From: Promicromonospora panici
GTDB taxonomy: Bacteria > Actinomycetota > Actinomycetes > Actinomycetales > Cellulomonadaceae
Assembly: GCF_900608595.1 (NCBI RefSeq)
Contig: NZ_UWYY01000002.1
Coordinates: 186,001-250,000 of the forward strand
Direction: 5' to 3'
Length of the DNA: 64,000 nt
The notes under the pieces were generated by a model. It made no database searches. It worked only from the letters and a program-made list of their open reading frames with translations, and was not told the origin of the DNA. The first letter of the stretch is position 1. Every line of letters begins with the position of its first letter. The translations under genes and the position numbers were made by a program. Positions 19,970 to 29,154 of the stretch are shown here, piece after piece.

Positions 19970-20323
19970 TCAGCCGACCGGTGCCAGGTCTGACTGCGCG
20001 ACGTCCCGCCGCGCTGCGGTCCGGTCGCCTCCCCTGGCCAACAGCCCAGCGACGAAGTCCGCAGGGATCGTGTCGGGAATCTGGAATCCTTCGGCCACCG
20101 CGACGCGGTCGCTCACCTCACGCAGCACCAAGGACAGCGGCACGTCGAGCGCCTCGCAGATGGAGCCAAGAAGCTCGGACGACGCCTCCTTCTGACCTCG
20201 CTCCACCTCACTGAGGTAACCCAGCGACACACGTGCCGCCGACGAAACCTCGCGCAGGGTGCGCCCCTGACGCTGCCGCGTGTCACGCAGCACGTCGCCG
20301 ATTTCTCGCCGTAGTACGACCAT
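19970..20323 (-). CDS. clgR: XRE-family regulator, ClgR-like
   Basis: 117 aa from ATG at 20323 with AAAGGGGG upstream. Residues 1-65 form a Cro/C1 helix-turn-helix ([33 protein letters not shown] is the HTH and recognition helix, quoted here only as a position, residues 13 onward). The stretch [22 protein letters not shown] completes the domain. ClgR activates clp protease and stress genes in actinobacteria, and cinA-clgR adjacency is the usual order. The C-terminal 40 residues are not conserved in a way I can use. Confidence 0.85.
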   Translation of the reverse strand: MVVLRREIGDVLRDTRQRQGRTLREVSSAARVSLGYLSEVERGQKEASSELLGSICEALDVPLSLVLREVSDRVAVAEGFQIPDTIPADFVAGLLARGGDRTAARRDVAQSDLAPVG

Positions 20324-20570
20324 CTCGCGCCCCCTTTCAGTGCCTGTCCCTGAACCTACGCCCTGCCCTGCCTGGACCGGGCGTGCCTTGCGTGTGGTGC
20401 TTCCTCCGCGAACGGAGCTCGTTCTACCGTACCCCGCGCTCGAAGTGTTCTTGCGCCGGCTCCGGGTGGTCGGCCTGTTCGTGATCACACCGGGACCAAC
20501 GTCGTGGATATGAGCCTTGTTCCCGAAGTGCACCTGCGTCAAGCCCTGTGCAAGATTAAGCCAAGAAGTT
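20324..20570. promoter_or_regulatory. clgR upstream region
   Basis: A 247-nt gene-free stretch between cinA and clgR. It contains the perfect-armed palindrome CTCCGCGAACGGAG at 20404-20417, about 81 nt before the clgR ATG, a candidate operator since ClgR is often autoregulated. It does not match the reported C. glutamicum ClgR box closely. A weak hairpin (AGAAGTT 20564-20570 with AACTTCT 20583-20589) spans the cinA stop. No RNA gene is visible. Confidence 0.35.
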
Positions 20571-21092
20571 TCACTTGTCTGTAACTTCTGGAAACACGGC
20601 ATGGCGTGTCTCGCGAATTTCACCCGGTCCCTCGCTGACGAGGGCCAACGCCAGCTCGAGCACACCGCGTGCCGCGTCCGCGATCACCTGGGACCGGTCC
20701 CCGTCGAGGTCCAGCCGGTGCACCTCGGACGCCACGGGGGTGCTCACTGCGACGAACACCACACCCGGCGCTTGACCGTCCTGGGGTTCGGGACCCGCCA
20801 CGCCGGTCGTGGCGAGACCGACGTCGGCGCCCGTGACCGAGCGCACGCCGGCCGCCATCTGGGCGGCCACGGCCTCGTCCACGGCCCCCCGCTCGGCGAG
20901 CAGGCCCCCGTCCACGCCGAGCAGCCCGGCCTTCAGATCCGTGGCATAGGCGACGACGCCGCCGCGGACGACCCGTGACGCGCCAGGGACCGAGACGAGC
21001 GTCGCGGTGACGAGGCCGCCTGTGAGCGACTCGGCCACGCCGATGCTCCAGCCCCGCGCGGCCGCCGCCGCCAGCAGGCGCGACGCCGTCAT
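20571..21092 (-). CDS. cinA: CinA C-terminal domain protein (NMN amidohydrolase-type)
   Basis: 173 aa from ATG at 21092 overlapping the pgsA stop (ATGA). Single-domain PncC/Cin[26 protein letters not shown] (residues 18 onward), [36 protein letters not shown]. Family members hydrolyse nicotinamide mononucleotide to nicotinate mononucleotide. The N-terminal MoCF-like domain of full-length CinA is absent, as in most actinobacteria. Confidence 0.92.
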   Translation of the reverse strand: MTASRLLAAAAARGWSIGVAESLTGGLVTATLVSVPGASRVVRGGVVAYATDLKAGLLGVDGGLLAERGAVDEAVAAQMAAGVRSVTGADVGLATTGVAGPEPQDGQAPGVVFVAVSTPVASEVHRLDLDGDRSQVIADAARGVLELALALVSEGPGEIRETRHAVFPEVTDK

Positions 21093-21679
21093 ACGTTCGA
21101 CACCCCGGACCGCGCTTCCCGGCGGATCTTCCAGCCCTGGTACACGTACTCGAAGCCCGTCACCACCGTGAGGACGAACGCCGCCATCAGCACGACCCAG
21201 GCGATCACGGTGAACCATTCGAAGCCCTCCCGCGGCAGCAGGAACATCGAGATCGCCACGGACTGCAGCACCGTCTTGAGCTTGCCGCCCCGCGACGCCG
21301 GCATCACCTCGTACTTGAGCATGCCCATGCGCATGAACGTGATGCCCAGCTCGCGCACGAGGATCACGACCGGGATCCACCACGGCAGCTCGCCGAGCGG
21401 GATCCAGAGCAGGATCAGCGCGGCGCCGATGAGGAGCTTGTCCGCGATCGGGTCGAGCAGCTTGCCCAGATCCGTGATCAGCCCGCGCGACCGCGCGAGG
21501 TAGCCGTCGACCTTGTCCGACACTGCCGCGACCACGAAGATCGCCGTGGCCACGAGCCGCCATGTCGTGTCGTCCCCGCCTTCGACGAGAAGAGCCCAGG
21601 CGAAGAACGGAACCATGGCGATGCGAATCATCGTGACGATGTTCGCAATATTCCAGGGCGACGGAGCGTCGTTGACCAT
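21089..21679 (-). CDS. pgsA: CDP-diacylglycerol-glycerol-3-phosphate 3-phosphatidyltransferase
   Basis: 196 aa. The CDP-alcohol phosphotransferase motif is complete: Asp55, Asp58, Gly59, Ala62, Arg63, Gly72, Asp76 and Asp80. About five membrane spans. Makes phosphatidylglycerophosphate at the inner membrane. The position between ftsK and cinA is the actinobacterial norm, supporting PgsA rather than a PI or cardiolipin synthase. Confidence 0.93.
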   Translation of the reverse strand: MVNDAPSPWNIANIVTMIRIAMVPFFAWALLVEGGDDTTWRLVATAIFVVAAVSDKVDGYLARSRGLITDLGKLLDPIADKLLIGAALILLWIPLGELPWWIPVVILVRELGITFMRMGMLKYEVMPASRGGKLKTVLQSVAISMFLLPREGFEWFTVIAWVVLMAAFVLTVVTGFEYVYQGWKIRREARSGVSNV

Positions 21680-21788
21680 TGCTCAAGCCTAACCGCGCTG
21701 CACCTACCCCCGGACCGCTCCCCCACGTCGCTCCGCGGACGAGGAAACTTGGGTGGCCGCGGCCGGCGGCCACCCGTAGCATCCGGAC

Positions 21789-23060
21789 GTGACCACCGTC
21801 CGCGTCCTGCGGTTCCTCGTCTCCGTTGCGCTCTGCCACACCCTCGTCATCGCCGCCGCGGGCTGCACGTCGAGCCCGGGCACCACGGCTCCGTCCGGTG
21901 ATCCGGGTGCCAGCTCCTCGCCGACCGGCCCGACGCCGTCGCCCACGCCCACCCGGGAACCGGAACCGGAGCCGCAGGACGCCGAGTTCACGCTGCTCGC
22001 CGCGGGCGACGTCCTGCCCCACGATCCGCTCAACGACTCCGCGACCGGGCCGGCGGGCATCGACTACTCACCGCTGCTGGCGGGGATCGATCCCTGGGTC
22101 GCCGGTGCTGACCTGGCCCTGTGCCACCTGGAGGCGCCGGTCGCGCCGCCGGGCGTCGAGCCGACGGGCTACCCCGTGTTCGCCGGGCCGCCGGAGCTGG
22201 TCCGCGACCTGGGCGAGCAGGGCTGGGACGGCTGCTCGACGGCGTCGAACCACTCGGCCGATGCCGGGTACGACGGCGTCGCGGCGACGCTCAAGGCACT
22301 CGACAAGGCCGGGATGGGCCATGTCGGGACCGCGCGCAACCGACGCGAGTCGCACGGTGCCCAGTACTACGAGCTGCGCCGGAGCGGCCGGACCGTGACG
22401 GTCGCCCACCTGTCGGCGACGTACGACCTGAACGGGTACGACCCACCCCGCGGCGACTGGTCGGTGGATCTCATCAACACCAAGCGCATCGTCCGGCAGG
22501 CCGAGCGCGCCCGGGCGGCTGGAGCGGACCTCGTGGTGGTCAGCCTGCACGACGGCTATGAATACGTCACCGAGCCCACCCCGCACCAGCTCGACACGAC
22601 GCGAGCCCTGGCCAGCTCCCGGCAGGTGGACCTCGTGATCGGGCACCACGCGCATGTCCCGCAACCGGTCGAGCGGCTTCGCGGCGGCCCGCGGGGTGAC
22701 GGGATGTGGGTGACCTACGGCCTCGGCAACATGATCTCCAACCAGAGCGCGGACTGCTGCGGGACGTGGGCGACCGCCGTCGGGCTGCTGATGGTCGCGG
22801 ACATCGTGCAGCCGCCGGACGAACCCGCCCGGGTCAGGGGCGTGCGCTGGGCGGCCACCACCGTCGACCTCGACGCGGGGCACCGGCTGCGCAGCACGCG
22901 CGACGCGCTCGCGCACCCGGGCAGCGGGCAGCTCACCGTCGCCGAGCTCCGCGAGCGCCTCCGGATCGCCCAGGGCGCCGCCGGCGGCGCCGCGGACGAG
23001 CAGCGCAAGCCACCCCGTCCGACAGGCAATCCGCCACGCGTGGTCCCCCGCGACCGCTGA
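21789..23060 (+). CDS. CapA-family (PgsA/CapA metallophosphatase-like) lipoprotein
   Basis: 423 aa from a GTG at 21789. Signal peptide with lipobox ending at Cys26 (IAAAGC), then a Pro/Thr/Glu linker to about residue 58. The CapA domain follows: FTLLAAGDVLPHDPL, then DLALCHLEAPVAP, CSTASNHSADAGYDG, VVSLHDGYEY and VDLVIGHHAHVPQPVE, which carry the Asp/Asn/His set of the calcineurin-like fold. CapA proteins act in capsule or poly-gamma-glutamate export; the substrate is unknown here. It runs opposite to its neighbours, inserted between ftsK and pgsA. Confidence 0.88.
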   Translation: MTTVRVLRFLVSVALCHTLVIAAAGCTSSPGTTAPSGDPGASSSPTGPTPSPTPTREPEPEPQDAEFTLLAAGDVLPHDPLNDSATGPAGIDYSPLLAGIDPWVAGADLALCHLEAPVAPPGVEPTGYPVFAGPPELVRDLGEQGWDGCSTASNHSADAGYDGVAATLKALDKAGMGHVGTARNRRESHGAQYYELRRSGRTVTVAHLSATYDLNGYDPPRGDWSVDLINTKRIVRQAERARAAGADLVVVSLHDGYEYVTEPTPHQLDTTRALASSRQVDLVIGHHAHVPQPVERLRGGPRGDGMWVTYGLGNMISNQSADCCGTWATAVGLLMVADIVQPPDEPARVRGVRWAATTVDLDAGHRLRSTRDALAHPGSGQLTVAELRERLRIAQGAAGGAADEQRKPPRPTGNPPRVVPRDR

Positions 23061-23090
23061 CCCTGCTGATTCGCGAAGTAGCAGGGTCAG
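23057..23090. terminator. Hairpin between the CapA lipoprotein gene and ftsK
   Basis: CTGACCCTGCT (23057-23067) pairs with AGCAGGGTCAG (23080-23090). It overlaps both stop codons (23058-23060 and 23087-23089). The loop contains TTCGCGAA and the decamer CGCGAAGTAG at 23072-23081. Confidence 0.75.
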
Positions 23091-25891
23091 CGCATCGCCT
23101 CGGCGTCGTCGTGGTAGTCCTCGGCGACGGGCGGCCTGTGGCCGTCCGTGCCGTCGGCGTACTGGTCTTCCGCGGCATAGGCGCCGGCAGCGCCGTCGTC
23201 GTCGGACGCCGACTGGTCGAAGACCTGGGCCGGCTGCTCGCCACGGATGAGCGCGAGCGCCGACGGCAGGTCGTCGGCGGCCACGAGCACGTCGCGCGCC
23301 TTGGAACCCTCGGAGGGCCCGACGATCTCCCGGGACTCCAGGAGGTCCATGAGCCGCCCCGCCTTCGCGAAGCCGACACGGAGCTTGCGCTGCAGCATGG
23401 AGGTCGAGCCGAACTGGGTGGTGACCACGAGCTCGGTCGCCTGCAGCAGCAGGTCGAGGTCGTCGCCGATGTCCTCGTCGACCTGCTTCTTGGCAGCGGC
23501 CGGCGCGGCGACGTCCTCGCGGTACACGGGCTTGAGCTGGCTCTTGACGTGCTCGACGACCTCGTGCACCTCGGACTCGGTGACCCACGCGCCCTGGACA
23601 CGCATCGGCTTGGCCGCGCCCATCGGCAGGAACAGCGCGTCACCCTGGCCGATGAGCTTCTCGGCGCCCGGCTGGTCGAGCACCACGCGGGAGTCGGTGA
23701 CGGACGACGTGGCGAAGGCCAGACGCGAGGGCACGTTGGCCTTGATGAGGCCCGTGACGACGTCGACGGACGGACGCTGGGTGGCCAGCACCAGGTGGAT
23801 GCCCGCGGCGCGCGCGAGCTGCGTGATGCGCTGGATCGAGGCCTCGACGTCGCGCGGGGCGACCATCATGAGGTCCGCGAGCTCGTCGACGACCACGAGG
23901 AGGTACGGGTACGGCGCGATCTTGCGCTCGGAGCCGGGCAGCGGCTTGACCTTGCCGGCGCGGACGGCGGTGTTGAAGTCGTCGATGTGCTTGAAGCCGA
24001 ACATCGCCAGGTCGTCGTACCGCGCGTCCATCTCGCGCACCACCCAGTCGAGGGCCTCCGCGGCCTTCTTGGGGCTGGTGATGATCGGCGTGATGAGGTG
24101 CGGGATGCCCTCGTAGATCGTGAGCTCCACGCGCTTGGGATCCACCAGGATGAGGCGCACCTGCTCGGGCGTGGCGCGCATCAGGATCGAGGTGATCATC
24201 GAGTTGATGAAGCTCGACTTGCCCGCGCCGGTGGCGCCCGCCACGAGGATGTGCGGCATCTTCGCGAGGTTGGCGACCACGTAGCCGCCCTCGACGTCCT
24301 TGCCCACGCCCATCACCATGGCGTGCTCGGTGCGCCGTGCGGCGCCGGAGCGCAGCACGTCGCCCAGCACGACGGTCTCGCGGTCCGTGTTCGGGATCTC
24401 GATGCCGATGGCGGACTTGCCCGGGATGGGCGACAGGATGCGCACGTCCGCGCTCGCCACCGCGTACGCGATGTTGTTGGACAGCGAGGTGATGCGCTCG
24501 ACCTTGGTCTTGGCGCCGACCTCGACCTCGTACCGGGTGACCGTCGGGCCGCGGCTGAAGCCGGTGACCTTCGCGTCGACGCCGAACTGCTCGAACACGC
24601 CGGTCAGCGACTCGACCACGCGGTCGTTCGCCGCCGACCGGGCCTTGTGTGGCGGACCCTGCACCAGCAGGTTCTCGTCCGGCAGCAGGTAGACGGTGTC
24701 GCCCTCCAGCATGGGCTGGACGCCCCGCGGCATGGGCTCGCCGCTCTCCGGCGGCCTCGGCCCGTCGGTCTTGGCCTGCTTCGCGCGCACGCCGTCAGGC
24801 CCCAGGACGCCGGGGCCGATGGCGGGCGCGCCCGTGACCTTGCCCGCGGACTCGCTGGTCGGGATGCGTTGCGTGGTGACCTTGCCGGCCTTCGCGGCGC
24901 GTTCGGCGGCCTCCACCTCGGCGGCCTTCTCGAAGGCCTCGTCGCCCACGAACCCGGCCAGGCGCTCCTTCTCGGCCGCGATCTCGGCCTTGGTGCGCCG
25001 CTTGCGGCGCTTGGTGCCGGCCGTGCCGTCGTGCCGTGAGACGCCCTCTGCCAGGGCCAGCTCGTCGTCGGTCAGCTCGTCGGTCTCGCGGTGGTTCCCG
25101 GTGAGCCGGTCGTACAGGCCGCGCAGGCGCGCGGGGATCCGGTGCACGGGCGTGGCGGTCACGATGAGGACGCCGAAGAACCCGGCCAGGACGTAGAGCG
25201 GGATCGCGAACCACTGCGTCAGGCCGGTGACGACCGGGGTCGCGAAGAGGAAGCCGATCACGCCGCCGGCGTCCTGCACCGGGGTGAAGCCCTGGGCGGG
25301 CGAGGGCAGGCCCGCGCTGATGTGCACCAGGGAGCAGGTGGCGACCACCAGGAAGCTGAGCCCGATCGCCACGCGGCCGTTCTGCTGGGCGCGCTCGGGG
25401 TGGCGCATGACCCGGAAGGCGAGCCACATCAGCAGCACGGGCAGCGCGACTCCCGCGATGCCGAATGTGCCCGCGACCACCGCGTGCACGCCGTCGCCGA
25501 ATGCGCCGTCGATGCCCCACCACTCGCGCGCGGCGACGATCACCGCCACCGCGAGCAGCGCGAAGCCGACGCCGTCGCGCCGGTGGTCCGGTTCCAGTTC
25601 CTGCCCTCCCTGCTGTCCTGTGTTCTGCGCACCTCCGTCGGGCGCGTCCTGCGCGGTGCGCGGCCCGGCGGCGCGGGTTGCGCCGCCCACGGCGTGCGCC
25701 ATGCCCATCCACAGCCCCCGCAACGCGCGGACCGGCCACGGCGGGCGGGACGGCGCAGCCTTGGGTGCCGGGCGGGTAGCCCCCCGGCGCTGGGTCGATC
25801 GCTTCGACGCTGCGGCCTTGGGCTTGGCGCTCTTCGCGCCCTGCCCGGATCCCTTCCCGGAGCTTCGCCGGGCCGACGTGCGGGTCGCCAT
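23087..25891 (-). CDS. ftsK: DNA translocase FtsK/SpoIIIE
   Basis: 934 aa. A very basic N-terminus (Lys/Arg/Ser/Ala, residues 1-45) precedes four hydrophobic spans (residues about 95-265). A charged, Lys-rich linker follows, then the motor domain with Walker A GATGAGKS near residue 555 and Walker [12 protein letters not shown]. The C-terminal winged-helix gamma domain (about 840-900, [21 protein letters not shown]) reads polar sequences. Pumps chromosome termini through the closing septum. The acidic tail after gamma is lineage-specific. Confidence 0.96.
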   Translation of the reverse strand: MATRTSARRSSGKGSGQGAKSAKPKAAASKRSTQRRGATRPAPKAAPSRPPWPVRALRGLWMGMAHAVGGATRAAGPRTAQDAPDGGAQNTGQQGGQELEPDHRRDGVGFALLAVAVIVAAREWWGIDGAFGDGVHAVVAGTFGIAGVALPVLLMWLAFRVMRHPERAQQNGRVAIGLSFLVVATCSLVHISAGLPSPAQGFTPVQDAGGVIGFLFATPVVTGLTQWFAIPLYVLAGFFGVLIVTATPVHRIPARLRGLYDRLTGNHRETDELTDDELALAEGVSRHDGTAGTKRRKRRTKAEIAAEKERLAGFVGDEAFEKAAEVEAAERAAKAGKVTTQRIPTSESAGKVTGAPAIGPGVLGPDGVRAKQAKTDGPRPPESGEPMPRGVQPMLEGDTVYLLPDENLLVQGPPHKARSAANDRVVESLTGVFEQFGVDAKVTGFSRGPTVTRYEVEVGAKTKVERITSLSNNIAYAVASADVRILSPIPGKSAIGIEIPNTDRETVVLGDVLRSGAARRTEHAMVMGVGKDVEGGYVVANLAKMPHILVAGATGAGKSSFINSMITSILMRATPEQVRLILVDPKRVELTIYEGIPHLITPIITSPKKAAEALDWVVREMDARYDDLAMFGFKHIDDFNTAVRAGKVKPLPGSERKIAPYPYLLVVVDELADLMMVAPRDVEASIQRITQLARAAGIHLVLATQRPSVDVVTGLIKANVPSRLAFATSSVTDSRVVLDQPGAEKLIGQGDALFLPMGAAKPMRVQGAWVTESEVHEVVEHVKSQLKPVYREDVAAPAAAKKQVDEDIGDDLDLLLQATELVVTTQFGSTSMLQRKLRVGFAKAGRLMDLLESREIVGPSEGSKARDVLVAADDLPSALALIRGEQPAQVFDQSASDDDGAAGAYAAEDQYADGTDGHRPPVAEDYHDDAEAMR

Positions 25892-25988
25892 GATGTCGCC
25901 ACCGTAACCGCGGACGGCGGCCCGGCCCAGGAACCCTCACGGTGTGTCCTGTACCGGGCCGTCGTCCGCTATGTCGCTAACGCCCGGA

Positions 25989-26438
25989 TCACGCCATCAG
26001 CAGCCCTGCCGCCAGCGTCACGACGCCCGCGGCGAGGACCACCGCGCCGATCGGGAGCAGCACGACCGCACGGTTCGGCGTCGTCCGCCCCTCCCCCATG
26101 GCTGAGAAGAAAAAGCCCGCCGGCATGAGGATCGCCGCCCACAGCACGCCTGTGGCGGCGAGCCAGTGCGCGAACCCGGTCAGGTTCGTCACCTCCGCCA
26201 GGAGCACGCAGAGCAGACCGAGGATCACCAGCACGCCGGCGTGGGCATGGCCCGCCCGGAAGAAGCTCTTCTGCAGGTCAGTGGTCGCCGGCTTCCGGCC
26301 GAAGACGCCACCGAAGACCTTGAGCAGGAAGTAACCGCCGGACTCGATTCCGACGACGGTCAGCAGCACGATGCCCGCGGTGATGCGGGCGGGGTCCGAA
26401 AGCTCGAGCACGACGTCCTCCAGGTGGGTGTGGGCCAT
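25989..26438 (-). CDS. Four-span integral membrane protein, unknown function
   Basis: 149 aa from ATG at 26438 (MAHTHLEDVVLEL). Hydrophobic segments: ITAGIVLLTVVGIESGGYF, AHAGVLVILGLLCVLLAEV, WLAATGVLWAAILMPAGFFF and a C-terminal span. The conserved-looking FFRAGHAHAGVLVILGL resembles small membrane proteins found next to TetR regulators. Divergent from the TetR gene at 26507 across a 68-nt gap containing an inverted repeat, so it is the likely regulated target. I cannot assign a substrate. Confidence 0.75.
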   Translation of the reverse strand: MAHTHLEDVVLELSDPARITAGIVLLTVVGIESGGYFLLKVFGGVFGRKPATTDLQKSFFRAGHAHAGVLVILGLLCVLLAEVTNLTGFAHWLAATGVLWAAILMPAGFFFSAMGEGRTTPNRAVVLLPIGAVVLAAGVVTLAAGLLMA

Positions 26439-26445
26439 CCGTTGT

Positions 26446-26465
26446 TTTGTAACACTGTTATCAAA
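26446..26465. promoter_or_regulatory. Putative TetR operator in the divergent promoter
   Basis: TAACA-C-TGTTA (26450-26460) is an exact inverted repeat flanked by TTTG and CAAA. This AT-rich 20-mer sits 7 nt from the membrane-protein ATG and 41 nt from the tetR ATG, a typical place for autoregulated TetR binding. Confidence 0.6.
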
Positions 26466-26506
26466 CAGCGTTCGCAAACGCCCGTCAAGCCTTCTAGACT
26501 CGCGGC

Positions 26507-27094
26507 ATGGCCCGCCCCCGACTGCACGACGACGCCCTGCGCAACCGGCTCCTCGAGGTCACCTCGCGAATGATCTCGGCCGACGGCGAAGCCGCTGTCA
26601 CCGTGCGCAAGGTCGCCGCCGCGGCCGGGACGAGCGCGTCGGCGGTCTACGCGCTGCTCGGCTCCCGCGAGGCGCTGGTCGAGGCGGTCAGCGAGGAGGG
26701 GTTCCGGCGGTTCGCCGAGCACCTCGCCGCCGTCGGGCAGAGCGACGACCCCGCGGCGGACCTGCGCGCCCTCGGCGTCGCCTACAGGACGTTCGCCCTG
26801 GCAGACCCGCACTTCTACCGCGTCATGTTCTACCGGGGCGTGTCCCCCGCCGACGGCGACCCCGCCTCCGCCGTCGAGCGCCCCACCTTCCGGGTGCTGC
26901 ACGACGCCGTCGCCCGCGCCCTCGACGACGCGCCGGCCGAGCGCGTGCTGGGTGCGGCCCTCGGGCTGTGGGGGCTCGTGCACGGGCTGGTGTCGCTCGA
27001 GCTCGCGGGGCTGCTGCCCGGCGACGAGGACGCTCGGGCGACCGCGTTCGCGCAGGCTGGCGGGACCGTGGCGGCCGCGCTGCTGAGCCGCTGA
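26507..27094 (+). CDS. TetR/AcrR family transcriptional regulator
   Basis: 195 aa. The N-terminal HTH (VTVRKVAAAAGTSASAVYAL, about residues 33-52) is standard TetR. The C-terminal part (FALADPHFYRVMFYRG, then LGLWGLVHGLVSLELAG) matches the WHG/TetR_C_13-type ligand domain; here the WHG-like motif reads LWGLVHG. It most likely represses the divergent membrane gene and itself through the 26446-26465 repeat. Ligand unknown. Confidence 0.88.
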   Translation: MARPRLHDDALRNRLLEVTSRMISADGEAAVTVRKVAAAAGTSASAVYALLGSREALVEAVSEEGFRRFAEHLAAVGQSDDPAADLRALGVAYRTFALADPHFYRVMFYRGVSPADGDPASAVERPTFRVLHDAVARALDDAPAERVLGAALGLWGLVHGLVSLELAGLLPGDEDARATAFAQAGGTVAAALLSR

Positions 27095-27107
27095 CGCCCG
27101 CCCCGGC

Positions 27108-28118
27108 TCAGGCTCCCGCGCGCCAGGCCTCCACCTCGGTCAGATAGGCGGCCACCCGCTCCGGGGGCAGGAACGATCCCCGGAACGACGCCGCCGCGAG
27201 CGCCGCCCGCTGGTCCCTGGTGAGGCCGAAGGCCGCGGTGACGGCGTCGTCGACGTCGTCCACGTAGGCGCCGAAGTACGGCGGGTCGTCGGAGTTGACG
27301 CTCACGAGCATGCCCGCCTCGATCATCGCGGGCAGCGGGTGCTCGGCCAGGGCCGGCACGGCGCGCAGCCGCACGTTGGACACCGGGCACACGGTGAACG
27401 GGACCTGCTCGGCCGCGACGCGCGCGACCAGGGCCGGGTCCTGCACGACGGCGATGCCGTGGTCGATCCGCTCGGCGTGCAGCAGGTCGAGCGCGTCCCG
27501 GATGTTCGACGCCGGCCCCTCCTCTCCGGCGTGCGCGGTGCGCCGCAGCCCGACCTTCTCGGCGCGCGCGTAGACGTCCTGGAACAGGCCGGGCGGGTAG
27601 CCGACCTCGGCGTTGTCCAGGCCCACACCTACGATCGGCGCGCCCGTCGCGAGGAGCCGCTCCAGGACGTCGAGCGCGTCCGCGGGGTCGCGGTCGCGGT
27701 GGAACGCGGCGATGAGCAGGGTCGAGATCCCGAAGTCGGTCTCGCTGCGCTCCAGCACGCCGGCTATGCCGTCCACGACGGCGGCCAGGGGCACCCCGCG
27801 CACGAGGTGCGCCTGCGGGTCGAAGGTGATCTCCGCGTGCCGGACCTCGGCACGGGCCGCACGCGTCAGGTAGGCGCGGGTCAGGTCGGCGAAGTCGGCC
27901 TCGCTGCGCAGCACCGCCATGTTCGCGGTGTACAGATCGAGGAACGACTGCAAATCCTGGAAGTCGTAGGCGCCACGCAGGCTCGCCGGGTCGGGATAGG
28001 GCAGCCGGACGCCGTTGCGGGCCGCCAGCTCGAAGGCCAGGTCGGGTTCCAGCGTGCCCTCGAGGTGCAGGTGCAGCTCCGCGCGGGGCGGGCGCGACGA
28101 CGGTGCGGGTGCGGTCAT
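27108..28118 (-). CDS. Adenosine/adenine deaminase
   Basis: 336 aa. Zinc and catalytic residues are all present: His16 and His18 (HLHLE), His196 and Glu199 (HAGEEG), His220 (IDHG), Asp277/Asp278 (NSDDPPYFG). The TIM-barrel amidohydrolase layout is complete. The HAGEEGPASNI and NSDDPPYF versions are those usually seen in the adenine-deaminase/ADA-like subgroup, so adenine is an alternative substrate to adenosine. Convergent with tetR, 13 nt apart. Confidence 0.9.
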   Translation of the reverse strand: MTAPAPSSRPPRAELHLHLEGTLEPDLAFELAARNGVRLPYPDPASLRGAYDFQDLQSFLDLYTANMAVLRSEADFADLTRAYLTRAARAEVRHAEITFDPQAHLVRGVPLAAVVDGIAGVLERSETDFGISTLLIAAFHRDRDPADALDVLERLLATGAPIVGVGLDNAEVGYPPGLFQDVYARAEKVGLRRTAHAGEEGPASNIRDALDLLHAERIDHGIAVVQDPALVARVAAEQVPFTVCPVSNVRLRAVPALAEHPLPAMIEAGMLVSVNSDDPPYFGAYVDDVDDAVTAAFGLTRDQRAALAAASFRGSFLPPERVAAYLTEVEAWRAGA

Positions 28119-28156
28119 GAGGGCAGGTTACGTCCCGTCGCCGCGCGGATCCGGGC

Positions 28157-28975
28157 TCAGCCGAGCCCGGCGGCCTGCTCCTGGGCTCGCGTGATCTCGC
28201 GAATCATGCGGATCCAGTGGGCGAACGCGAGGGTGAGCGCGACCACCGCGATGGAGCGGACGGCGACCTCCGCCTCGCCCGAGGACGGGGCGATCAGGCG
28301 CAGGCCCGCCAGCAGCGCAAAGAACCACCACAGGCCGAGGCTGACCCGGCGGTCGTCGTCGGGCACCACGGCTGTCCGGATGTCCCGGACCACCTGGTAG
28401 GGGAACCAGAGGAAGACGACGGGAACCCACCAGGCGAGCCACGTCCAGACCCGGCCGTGCGCGAACCGCGCGGTCGGGTCCGCCGCTTCGGCGAACCTCC
28501 GTCCGGCCTGCAGCCAGATGCAGGTGGCGACGTACGCGGCCAGCCCGAACAGGATGGTGATGGTGTCGCTGTTGGGGTCGAACCTCGGGCTGAAGCCGAA
28601 CCCGGCGGCGGCCTCGCCCCGGCCGTCGGTGACGAGCAGGATCGCCAGCTCCGCCAGCTCGACGAAGAGCAGGCAGCACGCGGCGACGATCGCACCGACG
28701 GCCAGCCCGGCGGGCGGCTCGGGCAGCGGCTTGCCGGGCAGGCGGTGGCGCGCGGGCGGGTAGGCCTCGTCCGCCGGCACGCGGTGCTGCCCGGTGTCGG
28801 CAGCGTGCTGGGCGGCATGCTGCCCGGGGTAGGGCTGCCCCGGGTACTGCTCGGCGTACGGCGACTGCGGGTGTGCCGGGCTACCTGCCGGCTCCGGGTA
28901 GGGCTGCGCGCCCTGCCTCGGGTCGGAACCTCCCCAGCGGGTGGCACCGTTCTGGGGAATACGCGGATCGGACAT
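28157..28975 (-). CDS. DUF4328 family membrane protein (first paralogue)
   Basis: 272 aa from ATG at 28975; GGAGG six bases upstream supports it. Residues 1-75 are Pro/Tyr/Gln/Gly-rich, like the disordered cytoplasmic tails of many actinobacterial membrane proteins. Then five or so spans follow, with the DUF4328 hallmark WWVPVVFLWFPYQVVRDI near residues 165-185. Function unknown. A paralogue is at 34337-35062. Divergent from the HSP90-family operon. Confidence 0.8.
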   Translation of the reverse strand: MSDPRIPQNGATRWGGSDPRQGAQPYPEPAGSPAHPQSPYAEQYPGQPYPGQHAAQHAADTGQHRVPADEAYPPARHRLPGKPLPEPPAGLAVGAIVAACCLLFVELAELAILLVTDGRGEAAAGFGFSPRFDPNSDTITILFGLAAYVATCIWLQAGRRFAEAADPTARFAHGRVWTWLAWWVPVVFLWFPYQVVRDIRTAVVPDDDRRVSLGLWWFFALLAGLRLIAPSSGEAEVAVRSIAVVALTLAFAHWIRMIREITRAQEQAAGLG

Positions 28976-29040
28976 CAACGGCCTCCGGTGTGTTCCCTGC
29001 CACCGTACTCACACCGCTATGTCCGGTAACTACCGCCTGC

Positions 29041-29075
29041 GGGTGAACCCGCCACCCAGTTGTGGGTGAACCCGC
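29041..29075. repeat. Direct repeat of a palindromic 12-mer upstream of the HSP90-family gene
   Basis: GGGTGAACCCGC occurs at 29041-29052 and 29064-29075, 23 nt centre to centre, about two DNA turns. Each copy contains GGGT-GA-ACCC. It lies between the DUF4328 gene and the HSP90-family ATG at 29155, a plausible dimeric-regulator site for either side. Confidence 0.55.
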
Positions 29076-29154
29076 GACGCCCCGTCGAGATCGCGTGACC
29101 GGGGCGGCACTTTCGTGGGGACTGTCAGAGTGCGCCACTAGCATTTCGCGAACC

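Noticed and set aside
29120..29150. GAGTGC-containing stretch upstream of the HSP90 gene considered as a CIRCE element.
   Set aside because: Only a half-like match; the inverted arm at the required 9-nt spacing is missing.
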